Assembly: GCF_000717335.1 (NCBI RefSeq) | Contig: NZ_JNYZ01000004.1 | Coordinates: forward strand, 1 to 64,000 | Length of the DNA: 64,000 nt | Reading direction: 5' to 3' | Source of the DNA: Amycolatopsis jejuensis | GTDB lineage: Bacteria; Actinomycetota; Actinomycetes; Mycobacteriales; Pseudonocardiaceae | Shown: positions 9,022 through 17,672 of the stretch, one piece after another | Layout: every line of letters starts with the position of its first letter | Numbering within the stretch: position 1 is the first letter of the stretch | The notes under the pieces: model-generated | Databases searched by the model: none | What the model was told of the DNA's origin: nothing | The model's input: only the letters and a program-made list of their open reading frames with translations | Position numbers and translations under genes: made by a program

Positions 9022-9101
9022 GAAACCGTGATGGGAAGCACTGTAGGACTCCGGCAGCGGCCTGACAAGCCCGGACCGGGTGAGGTGAGGGAGCCACCGC
9101 G

Positions 9102-9878
9102 ATGACAGAACGAGTCCACGTCGAGACCTCCGGCCACGTCGCCACGGTGACGCTGACCCATCCCCCGCTGAATGCCTTCGACACGGAAATGCGCCGTGCG
9201 CTGGCCGAAACCGCCGCCCGGCTGGCGGATTCCGCCGACGTGCACGCGGTGGTGCTGTACGGCGGACCCCGCTGTTTCGCCGCCGGTGCGGACATCAAGC
9301 AGCTGGCCGGTTTCGGCTTCGAGGAGGTCGCGAACTGGAACCGCGCACTGCAGCAGACATTCACCCGGTTCGCCGAATTGCCGATGCCGGTGGTCGCCGC
9401 GATCACCGGGTACGCGCTGGGCGGCGGGATGGAGCTGGCGCTCACCGCCGACCATCGGATCGCGGCGCCGGACGCGGTGCTCGGCCAGCCCGAGGTGCTG
9501 CTCGGCATCATCCCCGGTTCGGGTGGTACCCAGCGGATGGCGCGGCTGATCGGGCCGTCCCGCACCAAGGAGCTGCTGATGACCGGCCGCCGGGTACCTG
9601 CCGACGAGGCGCTTACGCTCGGTCTCGTCGACCGGCTCGCCGACGACCCGTACGCCGCCGCGCTGGAGTACGCGCGCGACCTGGCGGCTGGGCCGCGGTT
9701 CGCGCTCCAGGCCGTGAAAGAGGCCGTCGACCACGGGATCGACGCCCCGATCGCAGCCGGGCTGGCGCTGGAACGGTCGCTGATCGCCGGGCTGTTCGCC
9801 ACCGCCGACCGCGCCGAGGGGATGGCGTCGTTCCTGCGTGACGGACCGGGCAGGGCGCGCTTCGGACGTCCGGCTTAG
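9102..9878 (+). CDS. Enoyl-CoA hydratase/isomerase (crotonase family)
   Basis: A 258-aa crotonase that should add water across an alpha,beta-unsaturated acyl-CoA. The oxyanion-hole region GGPRCFAAGADIKQ is near residue 50, and both catalytic glutamates of the hydratase subgroup are present, in GGGMELAL and GQPEVLLG. Length is standard. It is divergent from the HyuAB operon and 27 bases before a TetR gene, probably co-transcribed with it. It supports a beta-oxidation ending to the catabolic pathway. Confidence 0.93.
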   Translation: MTERVHVETSGHVATVTLTHPPLNAFDTEMRRALAETAARLADSADVHAVVLYGGPRCFAAGADIKQLAGFGFEEVANWNRALQQTFTRFAELPMPVVAAITGYALGGGMELALTADHRIAAPDAVLGQPEVLLGIIPGSGGTQRMARLIGPSRTKELLMTGRRVPADEALTLGLVDRLADDPYAAALEYARDLAAGPRFALQAVKEAVDHGIDAPIAAGLALERSLIAGLFATADRAEGMASFLRDGPGRARFGRPA

Positions 9879-9905
9879 AGTGAGGCGACTGCCGGGAGGG
9901 GAAGA

Positions 9906-10565
9906 ATGCCGAGACCACCGGGACACGGACCCGGCTACGAGGTCAAACGCCAGGAGATCATCGACCAGGCCGCGGCTTTGTTCGCCAAACAGGGCTACGC
10001 CGCCACCGGGATCGCCGAGATCGGCCAGGTCGCGGGGCTCGCGAAGGGTGCGCTGTACTACTACATCGGGTCGAAGGAAAACCTGCTGGTCGAGATCCAG
10101 GACCGGGTGTTGCGGCCGCTCCTGCAGTCCGCCCGCCGGATCGCCGCGCTGGACGAGGAACCGGTACTGCGGCTGCGGCTGCTGTCGGAAACCCTGCTCG
10201 ACAACATCCTCGAACGGCTCGACCACATCTGGGTGTACGAGCACGACTACCGCCACCTGCGCGGCGCCAACCGGGCCCGGCTGCTGCGCCAGCGGCGGGA
10301 GTTCGAGCGGATCGTGCTGGACCTGCTGGTGGCGGCGATGGAGTCGGGCGCGTTCCGCACGCTGGACCCGCGGCTGGCGATGCTGCAGTTCCTGAACCTG
10401 CACAACCACACGTACCAGTGGGCGCGCGCAGACGGCCCGTGGGACGCGGCGTTCCTGTCCCGCGAGTACTGCGCGACGCTGATCTCGGGCTTCTGCAGCC
10501 CGGGGTACGACGTGGCGGATCTGGAGGAACGGGTGGCGAAATTCCGGGCAGCTACTCCGGCGTGA
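9906..10565 (+). CDS. TetR family transcriptional regulator
   Basis: A 219-aa regulator. The N-terminal helix-turn-helix spans about residues 20-60 (ATGIAEIGQVAGLAKGALYYYIGSKE). The C-terminal ligand domain resembles those of FadR/KstR-type actinobacterial regulators of lipid or ketone catabolism. The start ATG has 'gggagggga' upstream. It follows the crotonase gene and ends 13 bases from the convergent E1 dehydrogenase gene. It probably represses the flanking catabolic operons, perhaps through the dyad near 9014. Confidence 0.92.
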   Translation: MPRPPGHGPGYEVKRQEIIDQAAALFAKQGYAATGIAEIGQVAGLAKGALYYYIGSKENLLVEIQDRVLRPLLQSARRIAALDEEPVLRLRLLSETLLDNILERLDHIWVYEHDYRHLRGANRARLLRQRREFERIVLDLLVAAMESGAFRTLDPRLAMLQFLNLHNHTYQWARADGPWDAAFLSREYCATLISGFCSPGYDVADLEERVAKFRAATPA

Positions 10566-10578
10566 CCAGGCGGTCTAT

Positions 10579-12540
10579 TCAGCCCATCGCCTCCCGGACC
10601 GCCGCCGCAATGCGCTCCTGAGACGGCAACCACACCCGTTCCAGCGACGGCGCATACGGTGCCGGAGTACTTTCCGCACCCACGCGCAGCACCGGCGCAT
10701 CCAGGGTCCAGAAACCCTCCCGCGCCGCCACCGCTGCCAGTTCCGCGCCCACGCCGAATGCGCCGACTGCCTGGTGGGCCACCACCAGACGGCCCGTTTT
10801 CGCCAGTGAGCGCAGCACCGTCTCGGTGTCCAGCGGGGCGATCGTGCGCAGGTCGATCACCTCCACGCTGATCCCCTCCGCCGCCAGCTGCTCAGCGACG
10901 TCGGCGCAGTCGTGTACCAGCTTCGAGTACGACACCAGCGTGACGTCCGTCCCGGCGCGGCGGATCGCTGCCTTTCCCAGCGGTACCAGGTGTTCCGGTG
11001 GCGGTTGCGGGCCCTTCCGCCCGTACAGCAACCGATTTTCGATGAACACCACCGGATTCGGGTCGCGGATGGCGGCGCGCAGCAGGCCGTAGGTGTCCGC
11101 GGGCGTCGACGGCATCACCACCGTGAGGCCCGGGATGTGCGCCAGCAGCGCCTCCAGGCTCTGCGAATGCTGGCTGCCCGACGACTTCCCCGCGCCGAAC
11201 TGCGTGCGTACCACCAGCGGCAGGCTCACCCCGCCACCCGTCATGAACCGCAGCTTCGCCGCCTGATTCATGAGCTGATCAAGGCAGACACCCACGAAAT
11301 CGAAGTACATCAGCTCCACGACCGGCCGCATCCCGGCCATCGCCGCGCCCACCCCGGCGCCCATGATCGCGCTCTCCGAGATCGGCGTGTCGCGTACGCG
11401 GCCGGGGAACTTCGCGGCGAGCCCGCGCGTGAGGCCGAAGACGTTGCCGCCCTCGCCGACGTCGATACCCGCCAGGAACACCGCATCGTCGCTGGTCAGC
11501 TCGTGGTCCAGGGCATTGCGGACGGCGTCCATGGTCCGGAACACCTCGCCGGTCGCTTCCGGTGGTTCCGGCGCCGGCTCGCGCGGGACGCCCACGAAAT
11601 GGTGCAGCGTGTCCGGCGACGGTTCCGGCGCTGCCCGCGCCTGGTCGACCGCCTCGGCGATCTCGGCGGCCACCGAAGCGTCGATCTCCTCGACGTCGAT
11701 GCCCTGGTCACGCAGCCGTTGCGCCGTGGCGACCAGCGGGTCGCGCGCTTTCCACTCGGCGAGCTCCGCCGGATCGCGGTACCGCTCCGGGTCGCCCTCG
11801 TAATGCCCGTGCCAGCGGTAGGTTTCCGCCTCCACCAGCACCGGGCCGCCGCCCGCGCGCAGATCCCGCACGAGGTCGCCGACCACACCCGCGACCGCTT
11901 CGACGTCGTTGCCGTCGACCTTGTGGTAGTCCATCGCGTAACCCGGCGCGCGGTCGGCCAGCGACGCGCGCGTCTGGGTGGCGATCGGCGAGAACTCGGC
12001 GTATTTGTTGTTCTCACAGAAGAAGATCACCGGCAGCCGCCACACTGACGCGAGGTTCGCCGCCTCGTGGAACATGCCCTGGGCCACCGCGCCGTCGCCG
12101 AAGAACGCGAGCACCACGCCGCCGTCGCCGCGCAGCTGCGCCGCCGTACCCGCGCCCACCGCAATCGGCAGCCCGGCCGCCACGATCCCGTTCGCTCCGA
12201 ACACGCCGCGCCGCGGGTCGGCGATGTGCATGGACCCGCCGCGACCACGGCAGGTACCCGTCTCGCGGCCCATCAGCTCGGCGAACATCCCGGTGACGTC
12301 GAGGCCTTTGGCAATGCAATGCCCGTGCCCGCGATGGGTGGACGTGACCACGTCGTGGTCACCGAGCGGGTGGCACGCACCCACCGCCGTGGCCTCCTGC
12401 CCGATCGAAAGATGAAGGAAGCCGGGGATCTCGTTGTTGCGGTACAGCCGCGCCGCGCGGTCCTCGAACTGCCGGATCAGCCGCATCCGCCGGTACATCG
12501 CCGCGAGCGCCGCCATGTCGCTCACCCGGGTGGAAGTCAT
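10579..12540 (-). CDS. TPP-dependent dehydrogenase E1, alpha and beta subunits fused
   Basis: A 653-aa protein. Residues 1 to about 325 are an E1-alpha domain with the TPP-binding GDGAVAQG and ENNKYAEFSP segments, and the substrate-channel motif IGQEATAVG. Residues about 335 to 653 are an E1-beta domain (GIDVGEGGNVFGLTRGL, ISESAIMGAG). Separate alpha and beta chains are the rule for acetoin, branched-chain and pyruvate dehydrogenases. Here they form one chain with a Pro/Glu-rich joint. No E2 (lipoyl) or E3 gene is adjacent, so it must borrow them. I chose ATG 12540 because the fold begins there; the open frame continues far upstream without family similarity. It diverges from the MDR gene. 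Confidence 0.9.
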   Translation of the reverse strand: MTSTRVSDMAALAAMYRRMRLIRQFEDRAARLYRNNEIPGFLHLSIGQEATAVGACHPLGDHDVVTSTHRGHGHCIAKGLDVTGMFAELMGRETGTCRGRGGSMHIADPRRGVFGANGIVAAGLPIAVGAGTAAQLRGDGGVVLAFFGDGAVAQGMFHEAANLASVWRLPVIFFCENNKYAEFSPIATQTRASLADRAPGYAMDYHKVDGNDVEAVAGVVGDLVRDLRAGGGPVLVEAETYRWHGHYEGDPERYRDPAELAEWKARDPLVATAQRLRDQGIDVEEIDASVAAEIAEAVDQARAAPEPSPDTLHHFVGVPREPAPEPPEATGEVFRTMDAVRNALDHELTSDDAVFLAGIDVGEGGNVFGLTRGLAAKFPGRVRDTPISESAIMGAGVGAAMAGMRPVVELMYFDFVGVCLDQLMNQAAKLRFMTGGGVSLPLVVRTQFGAGKSSGSQHSQSLEALLAHIPGLTVVMPSTPADTYGLLRAAIRDPNPVVFIENRLLYGRKGPQPPPEHLVPLGKAAIRRAGTDVTLVSYSKLVHDCADVAEQLAAEGISVEVIDLRTIAPLDTETVLRSLAKTGRLVVAHQAVGAFGVGAELAAVAAREGFWTLDAPVLRVGAESTPAPYAPSLERVWLPSQERIAAAVREAMG

Positions 12541-12583
12541 CACGCTCCTGCCGTTGCCGTTCACGGGTTTTCCGCCCGGCCCC

Positions 12584-12626
12584 TTGACATCGCGCCGGGA
12601 ACCACGATTCTTGTACCGACTGTTCG
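12584..12626 (+). promoter_or_regulatory. Candidate promoter and operator for the MDR/acyl-CoA dehydrogenase operon
   Basis: A perfect TTGACA at 12584-12589 is followed after 17 bases by 'attctt', then by 'gtaccgactgttcg', which recalls the TetR-like dyad upstream of the crotonase gene. The GTG of the downstream MDR gene is 32 bases beyond. The -10 match is weak, so this is a tentative assignment. Confidence 0.35.
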
Positions 12627-12657
12627 AAAAAACAACTCCCGTTCGGAGGTGGTCGGC

Positions 12658-13716
12658 GTGCACGCGCTCCGCTGGCACGCGCAAGGGCAGCTGAGCCTCG
12701 ACGAGATCCCGGAGCCGGCCGCCCCGGGACCAGGTCAGGCGGTGGTTGCGGTGTCCTGCTGCGGGATCTGCGGCACCGACCTGCACGAGTACACGCACGG
12801 CCCGAACCTCATCCGCACCGCGCCCCATCCGTTGACCGGCGTGACCCCACCCGTCACGCTCGGCCATGAGTTCAGCGGCACGGTCACCGCGCTCGGGTCG
12901 CCGGTGCCGGGCGTCGCCGTGGGTACCCGGGTCGCGGTGGACCCGTGCCTGCGCTGCGGCGAGTGCCGCTGGTGCACCCGCGGCGAGTACCACATCTGCG
13001 CGAAGGGCGGTTCGCTCGGCCTGGCCGCGGACGGCGCGTTCGCCTCGCACGTCACGGTGCCGGCCGAGGGTCTGGTGCCGATCCCGGACGGCGTGTCCGA
13101 CGAGATGGCCGCGCTCGCCGAGCCGCTCGCGGTGGGCCTGCACGCGATCCGCCGCGCCGACGTCCATCCGGGTGACCACGTCCTGCTGCTGGGTGCCGGT
13201 CCGATCGGCGTGGCCGCGTTGCTGTCGGCGAAACTCGCCGGTGCGGCCGGGATCTACGTGAGCGAGCCGGTACCCGGCCGCGCGCGGACGGCCGCGGAAA
13301 TCGGCGCGACCGAGGTGTACGACCCGGCGGTCACCGACGTGCGGCGCGAGGTTTTCCTGCGCACCGGGCGCGTCGGACCGGACGTGGTGGTGGAGGCGAC
13401 CGGGCGCCCTGAGCTGGTGGAACTGGCGGTCCGCACGGTGCGGCGCGGCGGCCGGGTAGTGCTGTGCGGGATCAGCGGCGCGAGCGCGAGCCTGCCGATC
13501 ACGCAGATCGTCCCGTTCGAGCGGACGGTGGCCGGTTCGCTCGGCTACAACTTCGACATCCCGCGGGTGCTCGACCTCATCGCCACCGCACGGCTCGACC
13601 CGTCGCCGCTGCTGACCGGCATCCGTCCACTGTCGGCCGGACCCGACGCCTTCGCCGAACTGGCCGCCGACCGCGGCCGGCACCTCAAGATCCTCCTGAC
13701 CCCGAAGGAGCGCTGA
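12658..13716 (+). CDS. Zinc-dependent medium-chain alcohol dehydrogenase, 2,3-butanediol-dehydrogenase-like
   Basis: A 352-aa MDR enzyme, probably oxidising a vicinal diol or secondary alcohol. Catalytic-zinc ligands are in CGICGTDLHEYTHGP and GHEFSG. The structural-zinc cysteines are in CLRCGECRWCTRGEYHIC, and the Rossmann motif is GAGPIGVAA. The CGICGTDLHEY signature is characteristic of (R,R)-butanediol dehydrogenases. The GTG start at 12658 has 'ggaggtgg' upstream. It shares one base with the following acyl-CoA dehydrogenase gene (tgATG). Together with the divergent fused E1 it suggests acyloin/diol metabolism. Confidence 0.9.
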   Translation: MHALRWHAQGQLSLDEIPEPAAPGPGQAVVAVSCCGICGTDLHEYTHGPNLIRTAPHPLTGVTPPVTLGHEFSGTVTALGSPVPGVAVGTRVAVDPCLRCGECRWCTRGEYHICAKGGSLGLAADGAFASHVTVPAEGLVPIPDGVSDEMAALAEPLAVGLHAIRRADVHPGDHVLLLGAGPIGVAALLSAKLAGAAGIYVSEPVPGRARTAAEIGATEVYDPAVTDVRREVFLRTGRVGPDVVVEATGRPELVELAVRTVRRGGRVVLCGISGASASLPITQIVPFERTVAGSLGYNFDIPRVLDLIATARLDPSPLLTGIRPLSAGPDAFAELAADRGRHLKILLTPKER

Positions 13717-14873
13717 TGGATTTCGACCTGCCCGAGGAAACCCTTGCGCTGAAACAGCTCTGCCGGGATTTCGCGGCGAAGGAGATTGCGCCGTACGCGG
13801 CCGAATGGTCCGAACGCTGTCATTTCCCCGCCGACGTATTCCGCCATCTCGGCAAGCTCGGGTTGATGGGCATGCTGGTCCCGGAGGATTACGGTGGCGC
13901 CGACGCCGGGTTCGTGTCCTATGTGGCCGCAATGGAGGAATTGGGGGCAGCGGACCAGTCCGTGGCGTCGGCGTGGAATGCGCACTCGACCATTGCCACG
14001 CTACCGCTGGCCACTTTCGGTACCCATGAACAAAAAGACCGCTGGCTCCGTCCACTTGCGACCGGCGAAGCCATCGGCGCGTTCGGCCTCACGGAACCGA
14101 CAGCGGGCTCGGACGCTGCCGGAATCCGCACGCGAGCCCGGCGCGCGGACGGCGGCTGGCTGCTCGACGGTACCAAGATGTTCATCAGCAATGCAGGTAC
14201 CGAAATGAGCCTCGGCGTCACCGTACTCGCGGTGACCGGCGAGAATTCCGGCGGCAGCAAACGATTCGGTACGTTCTTCGTCCCGGAAGGCACTCCCGGT
14301 TACGCCAAAGGCCAGCCACTGCGGAAACTCGGCTGGCACTCATTGGACACGCGCGAATTGGTCTTCACCGGCTGCTGGCTGTCCGACGACCATCTCATCG
14401 GCGAGGAAGGAAACGGGCTGCGGCAATTCCTGGAAGTGCTGGACGGCGGGCGGATCAGCGTTGCCGCATTGTCGTTGTCGCTGGCCCAGAAGGCATTGGA
14501 CCTCGCGGTGCAGCACTCCGGGGAACGTGAGCAATTCGGCCGTCCGCTGCATCGTTTTCAAGCGGTGGGACACAAACTGGCGGACATGGCGACCGAAATC
14601 GCGGCCGCGCGCTGGCTCGTGTATCACGCGGCCTGGCTGGGCGATCAAGGGCGGCCGTTCAGTACGGCGGCAGCGATGGCGAAACTGTATGCGTCGGAGG
14701 TGGCCAATCGGGCGGCGAGCGAAAGCTTGCAGATCCACGGCGGGTACGGATTCGTGCGCGAATCGACGATCTCGCGGTTCTACGCCGACGCCAAGATCCT
14801 CGAAATCGGCGAAGGAACCAGCGAGGTGCAACGCAATGTCATTGCCCGGGCGCTTTCCCGCGGAGCCGGCTGA
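13716..14873 (+). CDS. Acyl-CoA dehydrogenase
   Basis: A 385-aa FAD flavoprotein that introduces the alpha,beta double bond into an acyl-CoA. It shows the first signature GAFGLTEPTAGSDA near residue 125, a middle beta domain, and the second signature with the catalytic base in ILEIGEGTSEVQ near residue 372. The start codon overlaps the stop of the preceding MDR gene. The last 35 bases overlap the convergent TetR gene on the opposite strand. It would feed the crotonase at 9102 with enoyl-CoA. Confidence 0.94.
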   Translation: MDFDLPEETLALKQLCRDFAAKEIAPYAAEWSERCHFPADVFRHLGKLGLMGMLVPEDYGGADAGFVSYVAAMEELGAADQSVASAWNAHSTIATLPLATFGTHEQKDRWLRPLATGEAIGAFGLTEPTAGSDAAGIRTRARRADGGWLLDGTKMFISNAGTEMSLGVTVLAVTGENSGGSKRFGTFFVPEGTPGYAKGQPLRKLGWHSLDTRELVFTGCWLSDDHLIGEEGNGLRQFLEVLDGGRISVAALSLSLAQKALDLAVQHSGEREQFGRPLHRFQAVGHKLADMATEIAAARWLVYHAAWLGDQGRPFSTAAAMAKLYASEVANRAASESLQIHGGYGFVRESTISRFYADAKILEIGEGTSEVQRNVIARALSRGAG

Positions 14874-15642
14874 CGCGGTCGGCAATGCCGTCGAGAAGAC
14901 GGTCGAGGCCGAATTCCGACGCGTCCGACGCCTGTTCCGCGGTAGGCCGGTCGAAACCGCCGTCCAGCCAGGTCCGGTTCATCGCGGGATGGGATTCGAC
15001 GTCGAAATACGTGTCCCAGAACGACGACCGCTGACCCCACCAACTGTCGTTGGACTGTCCGGTAGTGCGTTCGAGGTAAACGCTTTCCGCCTCGACCGCG
15101 GCATTCGCGGCCACATATCCGGCAACGCAGTTGGCCGCGGCGGCGACCTCGCGGGCGGGTAGGCCGAGACTGTCCATAATGGACAGCAGATACTCCTGCC
15201 CGGCGAGCTGACCGGGCCCGAGCGCGGGCCGGGCCCGCGACGTCTCGCGCAGCCACGGATGACGGCGGTAGATGTCACGGGTGCGATCGGCGTACACCTT
15301 GACCTGCGCACGCCAATCACCCGGGCGCGCGTCGTGGGGGCCGGGCAGCTGCCGTTCGCGCAGGACGTCGTCGACCATGAGGTCGAGCAGCTCGGTCTTG
15401 CCAGGCACGTAGGTGTACAGCGTCATCGTGCCCGCGCCGAGTTCCTTGGCGACGCGGTGCATGGACGCGGCGGCGAGCCCGTCGGCGTCGGCGACCGCGA
15501 TGGCCGCGGCGACGATCCGCTCGACGGTGAGCGTGGGCCGCCTGCCGCGCGCCGGCGTCGGGGCGCTGCGCTCGCGCCACAGCAACGCGAGCGTGCGGGC
15601 GACGTCCGGCTCGCGACCGTCGTCTTCGCGCTCGACGGTCAT
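14839..15642 (-). CDS. TetR family transcriptional regulator
   Basis: A 267-aa repressor with an N-terminal helix-turn-helix near residues 45-85 (LAAASMHRVAKELGAGTMTLYTYVPGK) and a C-terminal domain of the tetracycline-repressor C type. I use ATG 15642, preceded by 'ggaacggggacg', although the frame is open further upstream. Its 3' end overlaps the acyl-CoA dehydrogenase gene tail-to-tail by 35 bases. It probably responds to a hydrophobic small molecule; the target is unknown. Confidence 0.9.
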   Translation of the reverse strand: MTVEREDDGREPDVARTLALLWRERSAPTPARGRRPTLTVERIVAAAIAVADADGLAAASMHRVAKELGAGTMTLYTYVPGKTELLDLMVDDVLRERQLPGPHDARPGDWRAQVKVYADRTRDIYRRHPWLRETSRARPALGPGQLAGQEYLLSIMDSLGLPAREVAAAANCVAGYVAANAAVEAESVYLERTTGQSNDSWWGQRSSFWDTYFDVESHPAMNRTWLDGGFDRPTAEQASDASEFGLDRLLDGIADRVSRLRGKAPGQ

Positions 15643-15762
15643 CGCGTCCCCGTTCCTCCGGCCGTTTCCGTCTCGACGGATCGTACCTGCCGGTTCGGGA
15701 CCTTCGGCCCCTCCGCGCGCGGGCAATGCCGGTTACGCTGGGCAGGGAGGGAGGTGGCCGCA

Positions 15763-16176
15763 GTGACGCACCGCAAACCACCCGGCGTGTCGTTCGGCTC
15801 GTGGGTCGATCAGCAGGTCGCCGCCGCCGAAGCACGCGGCGAGTTCGAAGACCTGCCGGGCGCGGGAAAGCCCCTGCCACCGTCGTCGGGCCGCGACGCC
15901 GCCACCGACTGGGCACTCCGCCGAGCCCGTGAGGGCGACCTGGACACCTCCGCGTTCCTTCCGCCGTCGCTCGCCTTGCCGCGGGAAATCCAGGACCTGC
16001 CTGCGAAACTGGCGAAGGTGCACTCGGAACAGCGGGTACGGGAGATCGTCGAAGACCTGAACGCGCGCATCACTCGTGCGCACGCGCTTCCCCAGGAGGG
16101 ACCGCCGTTGCGGGCGCGGACTTTGGACGTGGAGGAAACGGTGACGAGCTGGCACGCGGGACGCGGCGCTTCCTGA
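15763..16176 (+). CDS. DUF1992 (DnaJ-homologue subfamily C member 28-like) protein
   Basis: A 137-aa protein with the DUF1992 core: a WVDQQVAAAEARGEFEDLPGAGKPL segment near residues 12-36, then a helical region ending in LNARITRAHALPQEGPPL. The family is widespread in bacteria and its function is unknown. The GTG start at 15763 has 'gggagggaggtgg' just upstream. It stands alone between the divergent TetR gene and a phosphoesterase gene. Confidence 0.88.
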   Translation: MTHRKPPGVSFGSWVDQQVAAAEARGEFEDLPGAGKPLPPSSGRDAATDWALRRAREGDLDTSAFLPPSLALPREIQDLPAKLAKVHSEQRVREIVEDLNARITRAHALPQEGPPLRARTLDVEETVTSWHAGRGAS

Positions 16177-16243
16177 AGCACCGGCGATCCTCCGCCCGGA
16201 AACCGGCTACTCTGGGTAGTACCTGGTCGAAGGGAAGGCAACC

Positions 16244-17377
16244 GTGATGCGTGGAGTTCGCCGGGCTGCCTTTCTGGTCGCCGCGTTGCTGCTGTTGTTC
16301 GGGGAACCGTGGTCGGTGCTGGTGCTGCTGCCCGAGTGGCCGACCGGTGTCACGGTCGCGGGCACGGTGGTCTTCGCGGTGGCCGCGCTCGGATTCCCGG
16401 TGCTGATGGTCCTCGGGCACGGGCCGCGGCAGAGTGACGCCGCCGCGCGGATCGGGGACGTCACGCTGGGTGCCGTCTGGGTGCTGTTCTCCTGGAGCGT
16501 GCTGACGCACCTGCTGCGGGTGATCCTGCTGGTGTCCGGAGTGGACGATCCCGCCCGGCCGCGGATCGTCGCCGCGGCCACCGTGGGCGTGGCGGCAGTG
16601 CTGCTGGTCAGCGGGAACCGGATCGCGATGCGGGTCCCGCCGGTGAAGGCCGTCGACGTGGTCATCCCGCGGCTGGGTGCCGGGCTGGACGGGCTGCGGG
16701 TCGCGGTGGTCACCGACACGCACTACGGCCCGCTCGACCGCACCCGCTGGTCCGAACGCCTGGTCGCCGAGCTGAACCGGCTGCAGCCGGACGTGGTGTG
16801 CCACGCCGGTGACCTCGCCGACGGGCCGGTGGCCAAGCGGCGCAAGCAGGTCGACCCGCTGGGCAGTGTCGAGGCGCCGCTCGGCCGGTTCTACATCACC
16901 GGCAACCACGAGTACTTCGGCGAGGCGCAGGCGTGGCTCGACCACATGGCCGGCCTCGGCTGGGACCCCCTGCACAACCGCTCGGCCCTCCTCGAACGCG
17001 ACGGCGCCCGCCTCCTCTTCGCGGGCATCGACGACCCGACCGGCGCCGCGTCCGGCCTCCCCGGCCACGGCCCCGACCTGCCCGCCGCCCTGAACGGCGC
17101 CGACCCCGAGGTACCGGTCGTCCTCCTTGCCCACCAACCGAAACAGGTCACCGAAGCCCGCGCGGCGGGGGTCGCGCTGCAGATTTCGGGGCATACGCAC
17201 GGCGGGCAGATCTGGCCGTTCCACCTGCTGGTGCGCCTCGACCAGCCCACCCTGTCCGGCCTCACCCGGCACGGCGAAACCCAGCTGTACAACAGCCGGG
17301 GCGCCGGTTTCTGGGGGCCGCCGTTCCGGGTGTTCGCGCCGAATGAGATCGGGTTGCTGACCCTCCGGAGTTCCTGA
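16244..17377 (+). CDS. Membrane-anchored metallophosphoesterase (YkuE-like)
   Basis: A 377-aa protein with four hydrophobic segments in the first 125 residues and a calcineurin-like phosphoesterase domain after that. Metal ligands are visible in TDTHYG, HAGDLADG, GNHEY, LLAHQP and SGHTHGGQIWP. It resembles the YkuE/YaeI group of membrane phosphodiesterases, which may act on lipid-linked phosphates. GTG 16244 and ATG 16247 are both usable starts behind 'agggaagg'. No operon partner is visible. Confidence 0.9.
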   Translation: MMRGVRRAAFLVAALLLLFGEPWSVLVLLPEWPTGVTVAGTVVFAVAALGFPVLMVLGHGPRQSDAAARIGDVTLGAVWVLFSWSVLTHLLRVILLVSGVDDPARPRIVAAATVGVAAVLLVSGNRIAMRVPPVKAVDVVIPRLGAGLDGLRVAVVTDTHYGPLDRTRWSERLVAELNRLQPDVVCHAGDLADGPVAKRRKQVDPLGSVEAPLGRFYITGNHEYFGEAQAWLDHMAGLGWDPLHNRSALLERDGARLLFAGIDDPTGAASGLPGHGPDLPAALNGADPEVPVVLLAHQPKQVTEARAAGVALQISGHTHGGQIWPFHLLVRLDQPTLSGLTRHGETQLYNSRGAGFWGPPFRVFAPNEIGLLTLRSS

Positions 17378-17470
17378 CCTGGGGCGTTGGCCGGGGTACC
17401 GAGCCTCGCGGGGTCCGGTCAGTCGTCCCGGCGGCGCTGCCCGACCGCCTGCACCATGCGGTTGAGGTCA

Positions 17471-17489
17471 GCCGAGCCCGTCGCTCGGC
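17471..17489 (+). terminator. Hairpin in the 17378-17672 gap
   Basis: GCCGAGC and GCTCGGC form a perfect 7-bp stem around a 5-base loop, 94 bases past the phosphoesterase stop. There is no T tract. The rest of this 295-base gap holds only an unusual A5T7 run near 17600 and a TTGACA at 17612 without a clear -10 partner. Confidence 0.3.
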
Positions 17490-17672
17490 GAGACCTGCCT
17501 CGTCCTCCTCGCAACGACCGCGTACCCGTCCTGCCAGCGTGTGCCACCCGGGCCCCCGGCCCAGCCACATCGATCGGCCCGGCGAGGCGCACACCGAAAA
17601 ATTTTTTTGTCTTGACAACTCAAACCATCGGATGCCACAGTCTTCTCACCATCACCGAGAAGGAGGCATCTC

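Noticed and set aside
17612..17640. Promoter for the alpha/beta hydrolase gene based on TTGACA
   Set aside because: No acceptable -10 hexamer lies 16-18 bases downstream, so I did not list it as a feature.
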